A stretch of DNA of 64,000 nucleotides from Guadua angustifolia. Lineage: Eukaryota; Streptophyta; Magnoliopsida; Poales; Poaceae. Each line of letters opens with the position of its first letter. Position 1 is the first letter of the stretch. Made by a program: the position numbers and the translations under genes. Below are positions 53,476 through 64,000 of the stretch, one piece after another. The notes beneath the pieces are model-generated. The model was given only the letters and a program-made list of their open reading frames with translations, did not search any database and had not been told where the DNA came from. Where the stretch lies: the NCBI GenBank assembly GCA_036346375.1, contig CM070500.1, forward strand, positions 71,676,525-71,740,524, read 5' to 3'.

Positions 53476-56421
53476 TGTAACATCACAAATTTCAGCTTTT
53501 CAATTAATTAATATTATTTTATTGCTAAATATGATTTTTGTGAATTTTCTAAATTCAATTGGATTTTCTGGGATTTATTTGAATTATTTGGAATTAAACA
53601 ATATTACTTTCTATTAAATATTAATTATAAATATATAAATCCAAAATAAAGTTTTTGTGAAAATATTTTATTTAAATCAAGAATGTCTCAAAGTATTTTT
53701 GAGAATTTTTTGGGAATTTTTAGAGTATTTTTAATGCTTTAAATAAATCAAAAATATTTAATCGGATTATTTAAAATAGGAAATTCGGGAAAATACTTAT
53801 GAACGAATAACATGCCCGCCCGATTCGTGTGCAGCCGATCGGTTTTAAAGGGATTATTATGACCGCTGGATTAAAATCCAACGGCCTTCATCACCGAATC
53901 GAAATAGGAAACCCTAGGGCATTTTGAGCCGATGGATGGAGATCGCACGGCCAAGGTGTATCGTCTCCGAGTCGGTTTCCTCGCCGCCGTATTCGAGATA
54001 GATTCTACCGCCGCCGCCTTACCTTTCGAGTTTAGCGCCGCCGACCGGGTATAAAAGGAGCCGCACCCCTCCCCGAAACTCACCTTGAGTCGCCGCTTGC
54101 TTTCATGAGCCGCCAGCCAAGACGCCTTGAAGAGCGCTAGCCCTCACCGAGTCCGAGAGGGAGGCCGGAGTATTGCATCGCGGATTCATCGTCGCCGGGT
54201 ACCTCTTCCGCCGGAAGAATTGCGGATTTGAATTCGCCGAGTCACGCCGCGTCGGATTCGTGGTCTTGTCGTCGCCGGGAACCAACGGAACGCCTCCGCC
54301 GTGGTCATCTTCTCCGAGTCCGGCCAGTTGCACCGCCGCCATTCCATTGCCGTTCGGGAGAGACATCAACCGTCGGATTCTCATCGGAGCGCCAGAATCG
54401 CCCACGCCGCCACCGAGGTGGGTTGATACTGTTGACACGTGGCGCCACGTGATTGGCCGCTATGTGGCGCCGAGGTGGCATCGAGTTGGCGCCGCGTGGT
54501 ACGCACACGTGAGCGCATGTGTCAGCTGACGCTGGAAATTCGTATTTTCTTTATAAAAATAATTCGCTAAAATCGGATTTATGAATTAGGGTTTATTTTC
54601 AAGATTTTCAAACTTCAAATTGCGATAACTTTTGCATACGAACTCCGATTGAAGTGATTAAAATTCCTAAAATTTGTAAAATTGAGATCTTTCTAATGGT
54701 TGCTTTTATTTGAATTTTTGAATTTGTTTGCTCTTTGGTTTTGGTTTTATTTGCTTTTCTCTCTCGATTCAAGCGTGGGACGTTGAATTGTGCGAGGCTT
54801 CTAAGGATTTTGCAGCTCAAGAATTATTTTCAGACCAAGACCAGAGCTTAACGAAGGCAAGTTGTGCTTTGATCATGTTGCACCCATGAATTAGATTGCA
54901 TGCTATTTTGATTTACCTTATCACATGTTATTTTATGTGTATAAATGATTTCAACCTAAATTTGGGACTAGCTATCGCACTTTGAATTATACCCTACCTT
55001 GCTAGTTGTATGCCATGATCTACTTGTCACCCTAGGTTGGTTAATTATAGTTGGTTAATAGAAAATCAACATGGGTGGTTATACCGAATTAGAGATGCTT
55101 AGCCATGCCACGTCATCACATGCTCATGGAATATTGTTTATTAATCTTGACTAATGGAATATGGAACTATGATGATAATTTGTGGGCCATGTGTGGTCAC
55201 ATGAAGAGATTGAGTTGTTGTGACAGCGGAGTCACGCAACGATGTTGATTTGTGAAGAGCACGTGGTGTTTGGTAACCAACTAGGGTGGGAAAATGATTT
55301 AGACTGAGGCAAGTGGCAAGATTGTTTTCGTGGGCCAAGAGTGGCAACTGGCGGTCGATTTGGTTTTATTGGTTTTGGATATTTGAGATCATCTCTCGTT
55401 AGTCTTGCCTCGATGGCTTAAGGACTTAACCTTGCAAGCCTTTGACTGAGTCAATCATGCAACCACACGTCATATGGGGCGCTTAGTCGATTAATTTGCA
55501 AATGCTTAACTTAAGTGCTATCATGGTGGTGTGAGTCCTGTACGGGAAACTCACATGGCGCAAGAGGGGGCCCTGTTGTGGTGGTATAGCCCTTCGTTGT
55601 TGAAACCTTAGCGGTAGCATCGGGTTAAGAGGATGCATTATAAAGGCTTTGTTATAATCGTCACTTTGTGTGGTGCATGGTTATATCGTGTGGGTAAAGT
55701 GCATTACCTCCGCAGAGTGTACAAACTATTCGGATAGCCGTGCTCACGGTGATTGAGCAAAGCTCGAATTACAAATAAGGGGTAGTTAATTTAAAATGAA
55801 CAATCGATGGGATGGCGGGATGCCATGTGGATAATGAAACTTGATTTAGGATGGAGAACTTGGGTTTATTTGAGAATCATCAATCTATTTACTTGTTATT
55901 ATTTGTTTTATCGTCTTTTCAATCTATGTATCAGTATGTGTTCTCAAATGTCGCCATCGCAAATGACCCTTAGTCATTCCTTTGGAATAAGCCTCGCATA
56001 TAGCTATGATAGAGTTGCATTTTGTGCACAACTTGTTGAGTACGTGTTGGTGTACTCACCCTTGCTTACAAACCAACAACAAGTGGAGGAGTCATCGCCT
56101 GCACTTGAGGAGGACTTTCGTGGACGCGAGTCACTAGGCCAAGCCTTGTTAGTCGCCTGTGGTGTACTGATGAGTCACTACGTCTTCTACTGTTTTCCGC
56201 TGCATTCGTCTTACTTTATCCTAGACTTGCCCATGTGGCTGAATAAATGTAAGTGATCATAAGATCATACACTAGTTATATTGAATAAATGAAGTCTTAT
56301 TATTATTATCGTTGTGTATGATGTGATGCTTACCGATGTTAAGCTGTGTGCACTAGCAATTGATCCTGGGACTAGTGCGGTAAACACAGTGGGTCCGAAT
56401 TGGTAAATTCGGGTCATCACA
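53476..56421 (+). repeat. LTR3 of the Tekay element
   Basis: The LTR is 2,946 bp, with TATAAAAG at 54050. It retains the ~470-bp segment (55594-56063) missing from LTR1 and LTR2 and ends GGGTCATCACA before the duplication GAATA. Confidence 0.95.
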
Positions 56422-56557
56422 GAATATAAAGAAAAGATAGATATTTATTAGGGGTATAGAGTGAACATCACACTAATTTTGCATTAGAATATGAAATACA
56501 CACTATATTTATAGATAAAACCATTCAAAAAATATGTTTTATAAACTTGGATGGAGG

Positions 56558-57265
56558 TACTACTTTTTCTGTTGATCTGCATAATTATTCTTGTTAGGTT
56601 GCTTATATGGTAATTAATTAAATGATGATTATGAGATATGTTAAATGTTAACAAAATCATTGCATCTGCACTATGTGCATTCACAATGGAAAAAAGTGAG
56701 ATATGTGGGCCTCTATGACATACTTCATGTGGGCATAAAAGTCCTACTTTGGTAGGCACCTTCATAGGATGGATGGATTGAGAGGATGCGTTATCGATGG
56801 GTGTGTACTTAGCTATACCGGTATAAGCTATGTGATATGCATAGGAGCATATACTATAGATTGCATGGCATTGCTAGAAATATGTGTTAGTGAGAAAAAT
56901 GTGATAAGTTGTTATTTTATTATTTTATTATATATTTGCTGAGTCTTAAACTCACTCTTTCTTATTTCTTATTTTAGGTAACCAATAAAGACAACATGCA
57001 TAGAATGGGAATAGCACATTCACTTCACCAGCTTCACCATTCACCAAATTTATCTAGCTATATTAGTTTAATCAAGTTGTCGTAGACTCTATAGTTGGGT
57101 TTAGCCGTTAAACTTATAAAAATAGTCATGTGACACATCAAAAGGTTATAAAAATAATCATGTGACACATCAAAAGGTTTAAATGTTATTTATCTTGGTT
57201 ATGAGTTTCTTTTGCTATCATGACAAAGATAAGTTTGCTTCTAGACACATGGTTCCAGGCATTCC
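56558..57265 (+). repeat. Gypsy-B 5' LTR, second part
   Basis: AT-rich sequence between the Stowaway right end and the minus solo LTR. It has a duplicated block, AATAGTCATGTGACACATCA and its near copy, at 57120-57175. No gene is supported. Confidence 0.55.
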
Positions 57266-60200
57266 TGTCGGGACCCGAATTTGCAAATCCGGACCCTCTG
57301 TGTATTCAGCACTAGTCCAGGATCACGCTAGTGCACACAGTCTCAACATTGGTACATATCACACCATAACCAACGAAATAATAAGTACTTTGATTAAATA
57401 CTAACTAGTTGATCGACCTTATGGTCAAGTTACAAAGATACGACTCACAGGCGAAAGAATTATTATAATATCCAAATGCAATGAAATAGAATAAACTTGT
57501 GGCGCCAACCAATTTGCCACAGCAATTGATCGGGCTCGCTCCCTAGTTCGCTTCTCCTCCCGATACTCCTCCTCCTGAGCAGGGGTTGCTTCTTCTTCAA
57601 CTGAAGTTGTGTTGTTGTGGGGTGAGTACTTTGAGCACTCAGCAAGTCATGCACAAAATGCAATGCTAATATACTATATGCATGGCTTAGTACAAAGGAT
57701 AGGCTATGGTTCATGTGCAAGACAAAGATTTCAAATAAACAAGAATAGATTGCAAAGCAAGAAACAAGAGTAGGAATAGTAGCTTTCACAAACATTTCAA
57801 TTGTAATTCATTTTTCCATCCTAGGTCAAATTCATCATCACCAACCCAAGTATTTTCCATAAACAAGTCATTTTCATGAAAATCTAACCTTGACCGTAAT
57901 CACCGAGCGATGCTCATTACCGTGAGCACGGCTATTCAATAGGTTGTACACTCTGCAGAGGTTATACACTTTTCCCACAAGATACACCAAATACCACCAA
58001 GGCAAATAACCGTAACGAAGCCTTTCCAAAGTTCCATCTAAACCCAAGACGCTCGCTAAGGTTTCAACACCGGAGGGACTGGTTACCACACCTGTGGCCC
58101 CTCTTGCGCCATGTGAGTTCTCATCCGCTTCTCAGGCCTCACACCACCACGACAAGACTAAAGATTAGATTTCCCGGTTTATTTAGCTAAGTCCGTCCCA
58201 TTACGGAGCTTGTGGTTGTATGAAAGACTCGCTTCAAATGCTCGCAAGGTTAAGTCCTTAGTTGACCGAGGCAAGACTAACCAAGTGTGATCTCAATTAT
58301 CCAAAACCAATAAAACCAAATACGACCGCCCACCGCCACTCTTGGCCCACCGTAAACAATCTTGCCACATGCCTCGCCTAAATCATTTTCCCACCCTGTT
58401 CTTTACCATTGCACCACGTGCCATCATCAACTCAATAACACATGTCTCATTCACAAAACACGCTCCATATCTCATTAAGTCAATATTAACTTTGGTATTC
58501 CAAAATCATGAAATTTCCACGGCGGGGCTAAGCATACTACTTACGGTCTACTCAACCCATGTTGGCCAATAATTAATGTCCAACTATTAATCCACAACCT
58601 AGGGTGACAAATGATTCATGGCCTACAATTATATACAACAAGGTGGCATACAGCAACTAGGCATTTAACTAATCCCAAAATTCATTCAAACCAATTTTTA
58701 CTAAATTAGCATGCAATAAATTAAATCGAAATAATTTTTCTAAGAAAGGTTCAACATGATCAAACACAACTTGCCTTCAAAAAGTGCTGATTCTGGCTCC
58801 TGAGCTTGCTCCTGGGTCAGAATCTCTCCCTCGAAACCTTCGGGCACTTCAACGTCTACGCGTAACGTATACACAAAACAATAAAATAAATAAACAGTAG
58901 ATAAACAGTGCTAAAAAATTCAATTAAAATTCATAAACAGAAAGATCACAATCTTACAAATTTATAGAAATTGGAATCACTCAAATTGGAGTTAAAACGC
59001 AAAAGTTATAAGCGTTTGAAATTTCAAATTACATTTAAAATCAATATACCGAATTAAATAAATATTTTCTTTTTCGGAAAATTAATTATTGCGTCATCGG
59101 TGACACGTGTCGCCACCACGTAATCGACACGGGCCTTGCCGACGCCACCGACCGGCTCCGCGGCGACGCCGCCATGACGCCATCGTGACGTCAAGACGAC
59201 TTCGGCTATCTCACGACAAGTGGGTCCCACCGTGACGCCACCGACGTCACCGGTCCGTCGGCGGCCGACATGCGGGTCTGCGGTTGTCGGCGACTCATGC
59301 GCAAGATCGCGGCGGCGTGGTGCGATCGACATGTGGGTCCGCTTTGTCGTCACACGCACAAAGAACGGCAACGTGGTTTCACTACCGCTTCGGATTGCAT
59401 CTAACGGTGGAGATTAGAAGATGGGGTTTATCGCTTATGGGCCGACGTGGCGAATCCGGGTCGTCGATTGAGATCGGATGGTCGACGAGCTCGGGCGACG
59501 GCGATGAAAGGCGGCGCGCTTCGACGGAGTCGGGAAGACGACGATGCTCGCGGCGCCCGCTGGTCTCCGGCCGAATGGGTTACCCTTGCGCGCTCTCTGA
59601 GGAACTCGAGGGAGACCTTCAAGTCGGCGGAGTGGCTTCACCGGCGATGGAGACGAAGAGAAACCGCAGCGGTGACTCCACGAACTTCGGCGAGGGACTC
59701 GCGACGATGGGCGGCGGCTCGAGCACGGAAAACTAGGGCAAAAGAGTGCGCACGAAAAGAGAGAAACGGCGGCGAGGTCGGCTCATTAAATAATGCCTCG
59801 GCGTGCAGGATATTCGCGAAGCCCTAACGAACTCGGCGGCGGCGCGGCGGCGCAGTCCGATCCGGACTCGGTGAGGACGAAACAATCCCGGCCGTCCACG
59901 TGTCGTGATCCAACGACTCACACACGCACGCCACGCGGACGATCGGCAACCGTTGGATCTAGATCACACGGTGGGCGAGATTAGGGTTTCGGCGAGATGG
60001 GCCGCACCATACTCGGCCCAATACTATTCATCCAGATTTTTAATTCGTTTTCGAATAAATTTAATTCCCGAAAATAAAATAATTTATTTGGGGCATTAAA
60101 AATATCAGAAAAATTCTGGAAAAATTCTCAAAAATATTTTAGGACATTTGTGACTCAAATAAAATATTTCCAGCAAAATTTTATTTTGTCTTTTCCATTA

Positions 60201-60315
60201 TTTAATTAATTTGATAAATGGCTTAATTCAAACTAAATCCAAATAAATTCCAGAAATTCCCCAAAAATTCAAAATACCACTTAAATGCAAGAAAAGCAAA
60301 AATTGGGGTGTTACA
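57266..60315 (-). mobile_element. Solo LTR of a related Tekay-type element, minus strand
   Basis: This 3,050-bp insertion has the 5-bp duplication ATTCC at 57261-57265 and 60316-60320. On the minus strand it starts TGTAACACCCC and ends with CGGGTCCCGACA. Long stretches match the Tekay LTRs in reverse complement (for example AAATCATTTTCCCACC and CCTCGCCTAAATC near 58375), but it is clearly diverged. No internal region remains. The GC-rich frames at 59054-59827 are LTR composition, not genes. Confidence 0.93.
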
Positions 60316-60535
60316 ATTCCCAAGCATGTTGACTAGGGTGTTTGGTACGTGTTTCATAGTTTAACATTGTTCATTAATCCTGTTCTTATTAGTTGTTCTT
60401 CTTGTTAATATTGTTTAGTACATGTGAGAAGTAATTAATGAAGTGTTGCTGAAATTATTGGTAAAAGTTGTTAATCTTAGCAGAAAAAGTTGGTTGTGGT
60501 AACATTGTGGGAATTTGGGGTACTGGGGTGATAGT
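60316..60535 (+). repeat. Gypsy-B 5' LTR, last part
   Basis: This is the remaining LTR after the solo LTR. It ends near 60531, just before the primer site. The exact LTR end cannot be fixed because the 3' LTR is cut at 63793. Confidence 0.5.
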
Positions 60536-60547
60536 TGGTATCAGCGC
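60536..60547 (+). promoter_or_regulatory. Primer-binding site of Gypsy-B
   Basis: TGGTATCAGCGC resembles the initiator Met primer site with one mismatch (CAGCGC for CAGAGC). Confidence 0.75.
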
Positions 60548-61560
60548 GGGCGTTAGGTCAATGGTAAACAAAATTAGTAACCTATTTTAGGATAAACCAT
60601 TATAATTTACATATAGGATCGGTTAACCAAACTAAACATTGACTTAGGATAATTAATTATAAAAATTCGACTTAGGTTGGTTAATTAGCTTAAAACTTGA
60701 CACACTGGTACACAGTATGATTAATTTGGGTCAATCATTGCATTTACATTTTCAATGTTAGACTCCTTGGTTGTTGATTGCTAATGTTATGAGATTGTTA
60801 TTTTTAAGCTGATTGAATGAATGATGCTTGTGTGGAATAGCTATGCTAAGGGATAAATGTCTTGGTCGTCATGACCGTGGAGGTCGAGGTTGTGACTTGG
60901 TCTTTGGCATGGTCAAGTGGAAACACCCTTGGAGGTTGTAGAGTCTGTTGCTGGGGGGAGTGATTCACAGAACGTACCACCGCCACAGGAGACAAGGGAG
61001 TAGGTCACTCCTACTGGTCAATTAGAGGCGAGAGAACAATCCCCGTTAGTGGCCTTGCTACGGGAACTACATAGGGAGGTTTGTGAGATTCATCAGTAGG
61101 CGCAAGCGTTCCTCTTGTTGCTACTTCACCTATTGTCACCCTGGTTGCACCGGACCTAAGGATGAACCTCCGTGAGTGGATGGCCCTACACCTAGACACT
61201 TTTGATGGTGTGTGAATATCGGTTTAGGCAGCGGATTGGCTATACTACATGGAGAGATAGTTTGGAGCACTCGAGATGACCACACAGCTGATGGTTAGAT
61301 TTTGGCCTTTCAGGTGAAGGGTTAGGACAATATCTAGTGGGAGGAGTGCTCTTTGTTAGAACCAGCGCCTAAGGCCCATTTACATGGGAGGACTTCGTCA
61401 AGTAATTTCGTAGAACTGCATGATCGATTGTTTCAACAAGTAAAAAAGCACCTCAATGAGGGTAAATTCAAAACTTCTACAGCTTCAACAAGTACGGAAT
61501 TGCCTCGATGAGGGTAAATCTAAGATTTTAGCCTTGATAAGTAAGCATTGCAGTTTAAAG
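60548..61560 (+). pseudogene. Gypsy-B gag remnant
   Basis: The clearest piece is LREWMALHLDTFDG (about 61165-61205), a typical Gypsy gag block. RIGYTTWRDSLEH and a short FVK-FRRTA-like piece follow (near 61395). The rest up to the integrase is short or deleted. Protease, reverse transcriptase and RNase H are missing, so a large internal deletion lies between about 61450 and 61560. Confidence 0.55.
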
Positions 61561-62796
61561 GGAACCTTTGTGTACCACAAAAGGCTTAAGTTAAGGATGA
61601 TATCTTGAAAGAAGCTCACTGTACCCCACCCCATACACGGTTCATCCTAGTGAGACCAAGATATATCGAGACCTGAAGAAGAGCTTCTAGTGGAAAGCAA
61701 TGAAGGTAGATATCATCCAATGTGTGGCTTCATGTGGGATATGTCAGCAAGTAAAAACAACACAAGCATTTGTCGGGTTTTTACAACCCCTTGAAGTTTT
61801 GTTGTGGTTATGGGATGATATAACCATGGATTTCATAGTTGCTTTGCCTCGTATCCAGCGAGAAAATAATGCTATTTGGGTAGTGGTGGATTGTTTCAGT
61901 AAGTTTGCACATTATTTCCAATCCGCACGATGAATACGACGAGCGATTTGGATTCTATTTATGTGTGGAAGATAGTGAGGTTGCATGAAGTGCCCAAATC
62001 CATTGTTTTTGAGTTTTGGAAAAGCATGTAGGGTGCTGTGGGCATATACCTTTGCCTTAGCATAGCCTTCCACCCTCAAACTGATGGGAAGTTTGAGCGC
62101 ACCATTTAGACTCTAGAACACATACTTAGATCTTGTGTTTTGTCATGAAAATACAGTTGGGGGACCATCTAGCACTTGCTGAATTTGTCTACAATAATAG
62201 CTACCATGCTAGCATTCGAGACAAAAGTATAGATCACCGCTTTGCTAGGATACAATAGGAGAGAAGACAGTTGTGGATTCTAATTTGGTCCAACAGATAG
62301 CAGATTAAGTGGCCGAGGTTAGATAAAGTGTTCTTGTAGGCCAAAGTAGGCAGAAGAGCTATGCAGATCAGAGAAGATAGGAGTTGGAGTTTGAGGTGGG
62401 TGACCAAGTGCTTCTGAGTGTGTCCCCCACTAAAGGCACTGCACAGTTTGGTACCAAAGGAAAGCTTTGTCCAAGATATGTCATGACGGGAAGTTGGCTT
62501 ATCGTTTGAATCTTCTTGACTCCATGTATAGAGTGCACAATATGTTCCATGTTTCCATATTGAGAAAGTTCTTGTGGGAGGCAAAGTATGAGATAAAATT
62601 AAAGTCATTGGCCATTGAGACCTCATCTTCGAGACCCAACGAGTGAGGATATAGGGGGAGTTGGAGCAGGTGTTGAGGCCTGAGACATTGAAGTATGTCA
62701 AGGTGCTTTAGTCACATCAAACTAAGCAGATCTCTGGTTTTAGTTTTGTGATGTTGTAGAGAGTTCGGTAGCAGTAGAATTTGAGGTTGAATTCTG
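61561..62796 (+). pseudogene. Gypsy-B integrase and C-terminal pol remnant
   Basis: The frame from 61700 has the integrase zinc half CGICQQVKTT and the core start WDDITMDFIVALPRIQRENN, followed by VVVDCFSKFAHYF. Shifted frames then give FHPQTDGKFERTI (about 62070), RQKSYADQRR-like sequence, VGDQVLLSVSPTKGTAQFGT (about 62398-62455) and YRVHNMFHVSILRKFLW (about 62528). The order and motifs are those of a Gypsy polyprotein of the chromovirus type. No chromodomain was recognised at the end. Confidence 0.72.
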
Positions 62797-62810
62797 TTAA
62801 GGGGATAGAA

Positions 62811-63792
62811 TGTAATATTCCATAAAAAAGAGATGGGCCAAGCTGGCTGAGCCAGCCTCAGTGGACACATCCAAGCTAGACTCAAGCCGCCATGCCCCAA
62901 AAGGAGGAAAGGGACAGAGGCCAAACCCTAGTCACCCCACCGCCCTAAGCCATCTACGTTGCCACCATTTTGCCATTCCCAGCTGCACGATGCCAGTCAT
63001 TAGACATCGCTGATACAACCTACGTAACTCGTCACCATCGCAGTTGACTACCGCATTGGGCTGCAGGGGCTGTGCCTGTGCCGTGCCATGCTGAGCTGGA
63101 GGGCTGACCTCACACAACGTTGGACGCATCCATGGCTACCGGTCATCAGTCCTCATCAAACCATGCGCCATTCCTGAGATCTATTGGTGTCACCATGTGT
63201 AATAGTACTAAGGATCTTGGGGGGTGTGGTGCATGAGTTTTGGGAGGTGAGATGGAGTAGGGAACATGTGGGGATCGCAGAGGACTACCACCTTCGACGT
63301 TTTTGGTTAATCTTTTGGTCACAAGTATACAACATAGGATGATGTTCCTCATGTTGGTACTATAATAGAGTAGTCATGAGGTCATGTTAGCTCTAGATGG
63401 AATAGATGGATACCACCGAAAAGATGAATTGTAGTTGTCGTAGATCGATAAAATATGTCATTTGATTTTAGTGTTACTTTTGAGGCATCTACTGTCTGTT
63501 TTATAGCATGGATAAACTATGAAAAGTGGAGATAATTGTTTAAAATTTCCATATAGTACAATAACACTGAATTTGATTCAATGGTTAAATAGTTATGGCT
63601 CAGAGAAGGCTGTAGTCTAGAATTGGTCACTGTTGATTGTAGTCGTGGTATTAGGCTGAGTAGGCTAGGAATATGGATGAATTAAATTGTGTTCATAACT
63701 AAAGTAAGATAGATAATTTGTATGATTTGCTACTTTCAGAGTAGAATAGAAATAGATATGAAATTGAAAATTCTGTTGTTCAATATGCTAAT
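62811..63792 (+). repeat. Gypsy-B 3' LTR, incomplete
   Basis: Starts TGTAATATTCC next to the polypurine tract (62797-62810). After 982 bp it is interrupted by another LTR-like start at 63793. Its first few hundred bases align to 41616 onward, with many differences. Confidence 0.75.
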
Positions 63793-64000
63793 TGTCGGGA
63801 TCGAAAACCCTCAATCAGCAAAGGTCAACCAACCCCTAGCTCGAGCTCGAGCTGAGGCCTCTCGACTCAAGTCTGACCACGCTCTCCCCAGCACGATCAG
63901 ACTTCAGGTTGCAGAGACTTTGATTACACTGATCAAGACTAACGAATTTTTTGCTGCAAGTTTGTCTTCTTTTCATTCATTCCATTCACTTTTGTCAGCG
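63793..64000 (+). mobile_element. Start of a further LTR-type element, cut by the window end
   Basis: TGTCGGGATCGAAAACCC has the TG start and general form of Gypsy/Copia LTRs. The preceding CTAAT (63788-63792) would be the target duplication. Only 208 bp are visible, so the family is not assigned. Confidence 0.4.

Larger units (their letters stand above)
42323..56421 (+). mobile_element. Three-LTR Tekay/Del-type Gypsy chromovirus
   Basis: Outer LTRs at 42323-45291 and 53476-56421 are flanked by the exact 5-bp duplication GAATA (42318-42322 and 56422-56426), so the whole block descends from one insertion. A third, 5'-truncated LTR lies at about 46392-48743. A short copy of the internal region (45292-46391) precedes it and a long one (48744-53475) follows. 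Pol is badly decayed but ends in a chromodomain, placing it among chromoviruses; LTR length and sequence suggest Tekay/Del. Confidence 0.93.
42195..56557. mobile_element. Stowaway (Tc1/mariner-type) MITE, split by the Tekay element
   Basis: The left end CTCCTTCGGTCCAAGCTTAT (42195) and the right end, complemented CCTCCATCCAAGTTTAT, are Stowaway-type termini flanked by TA (42193-42194 and 56558-56559). The MITE halves are only about 130 bp each. The 14.1-kb Tekay element sits between them. Confidence 0.85.
41616..64000 (+). mobile_element. Gypsy-B LTR retrotransposon, heavily nested, 3' end outside the window
   Basis: The 5' LTR starts TGTACTATTCCCC at 41616 and the 3' LTR starts TGTAATATTCCAT at 62811; both continue with an AAAAAGAGATGGGC(C/T) block. 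A TGGTATCAGCGC primer site lies at 60536 and a polypurine tract (TTAAGGGGATAGAA) at 62797. Only gag scraps and integrase-to-C-terminal pol remain between them. The 5' LTR is split by a Stowaway MITE (with the Tekay element inside it) and by a minus solo LTR. Without the insertions the 5' LTR is about 1.5 kb. Confidence 0.8.

Noticed and set aside
59054..59827. Overlapping GC-rich frames up to 150 codons
   Set aside because: They lie inside the minus solo LTR and show no protein motif.

Overview
This window is a block of nested transposable elements from a large plant nuclear genome, most likely a grass (Poales). The evidence is the repertoire: Copia elements primed by initiator-Met tRNA, SIRE/Maximus-type and Tekay/Del-type LTR elements, an L1-type LINE whose ORF1 has a DUF4283-like domain, a MuDR-like transposon with a SWIM finger and a plant mobile domain (PMD) gene, Stowaway, Harbinger, hAT and Mutator MITEs, and AGO4-type Argonaute exons with plant introns. 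No intact host gene, rRNA, tRNA or CRISPR array was found. Species was not determined.

Layout. 22-10158: a minus-strand Copia element (5-bp target duplication AATTC) whose RNase H is split by a 2.95-kb Tekay-type solo LTR (852-3801, duplication GCTTC). 10164-11230: non-coding sequence, possibly ending in a MITE. About 11235-29735: an 18.5-kb MuDR-like element with long terminal inverted repeats. It holds a MURA-type transposase gene, a broken PMD gene, a 183-bp tandem repeat and a basic antisense gene near the right end. An 11.5-kb SIRE-type Copia element (13124-24670, duplication AAGAA) sits inside its transposase. 29747-37674: three terminal exons of an AGO4-type gene, with a 7.4-kb minus-strand L1 LINE in one intron. 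38521-40240: small DNA transposons, two of them inserted in a second LINE fragment with clear target duplications. 40240-41615: AT-rich tandem repeats with hairpins. 41616-64000: a Gypsy element running off the window. Its 5' LTR contains a Stowaway MITE, which contains a 14.1-kb three-LTR Tekay element, whose first LTR contains an hAT MITE. The same 5' LTR also holds an inverted solo LTR, and the 3' LTR is cut by a further LTR-like sequence at 63793.

Two results stand out. First, duplicated segments that are otherwise nearly identical differ almost only at CAG/CTG/CCG/CGG sites, and many differences are small indels. That pattern fits systematic consensus error at CHG-methylated cytosines, so many apparent frameshifts may be artefacts. 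Second, the middle LTR of the Tekay element looks like a mosaic of the two outer LTRs, as expected from unequal LTR-LTR crossing-over.

Families were assigned by reading translations and motifs by eye; no database search was possible. Boundaries backed by target-site duplications are firm; other boundaries are approximate.
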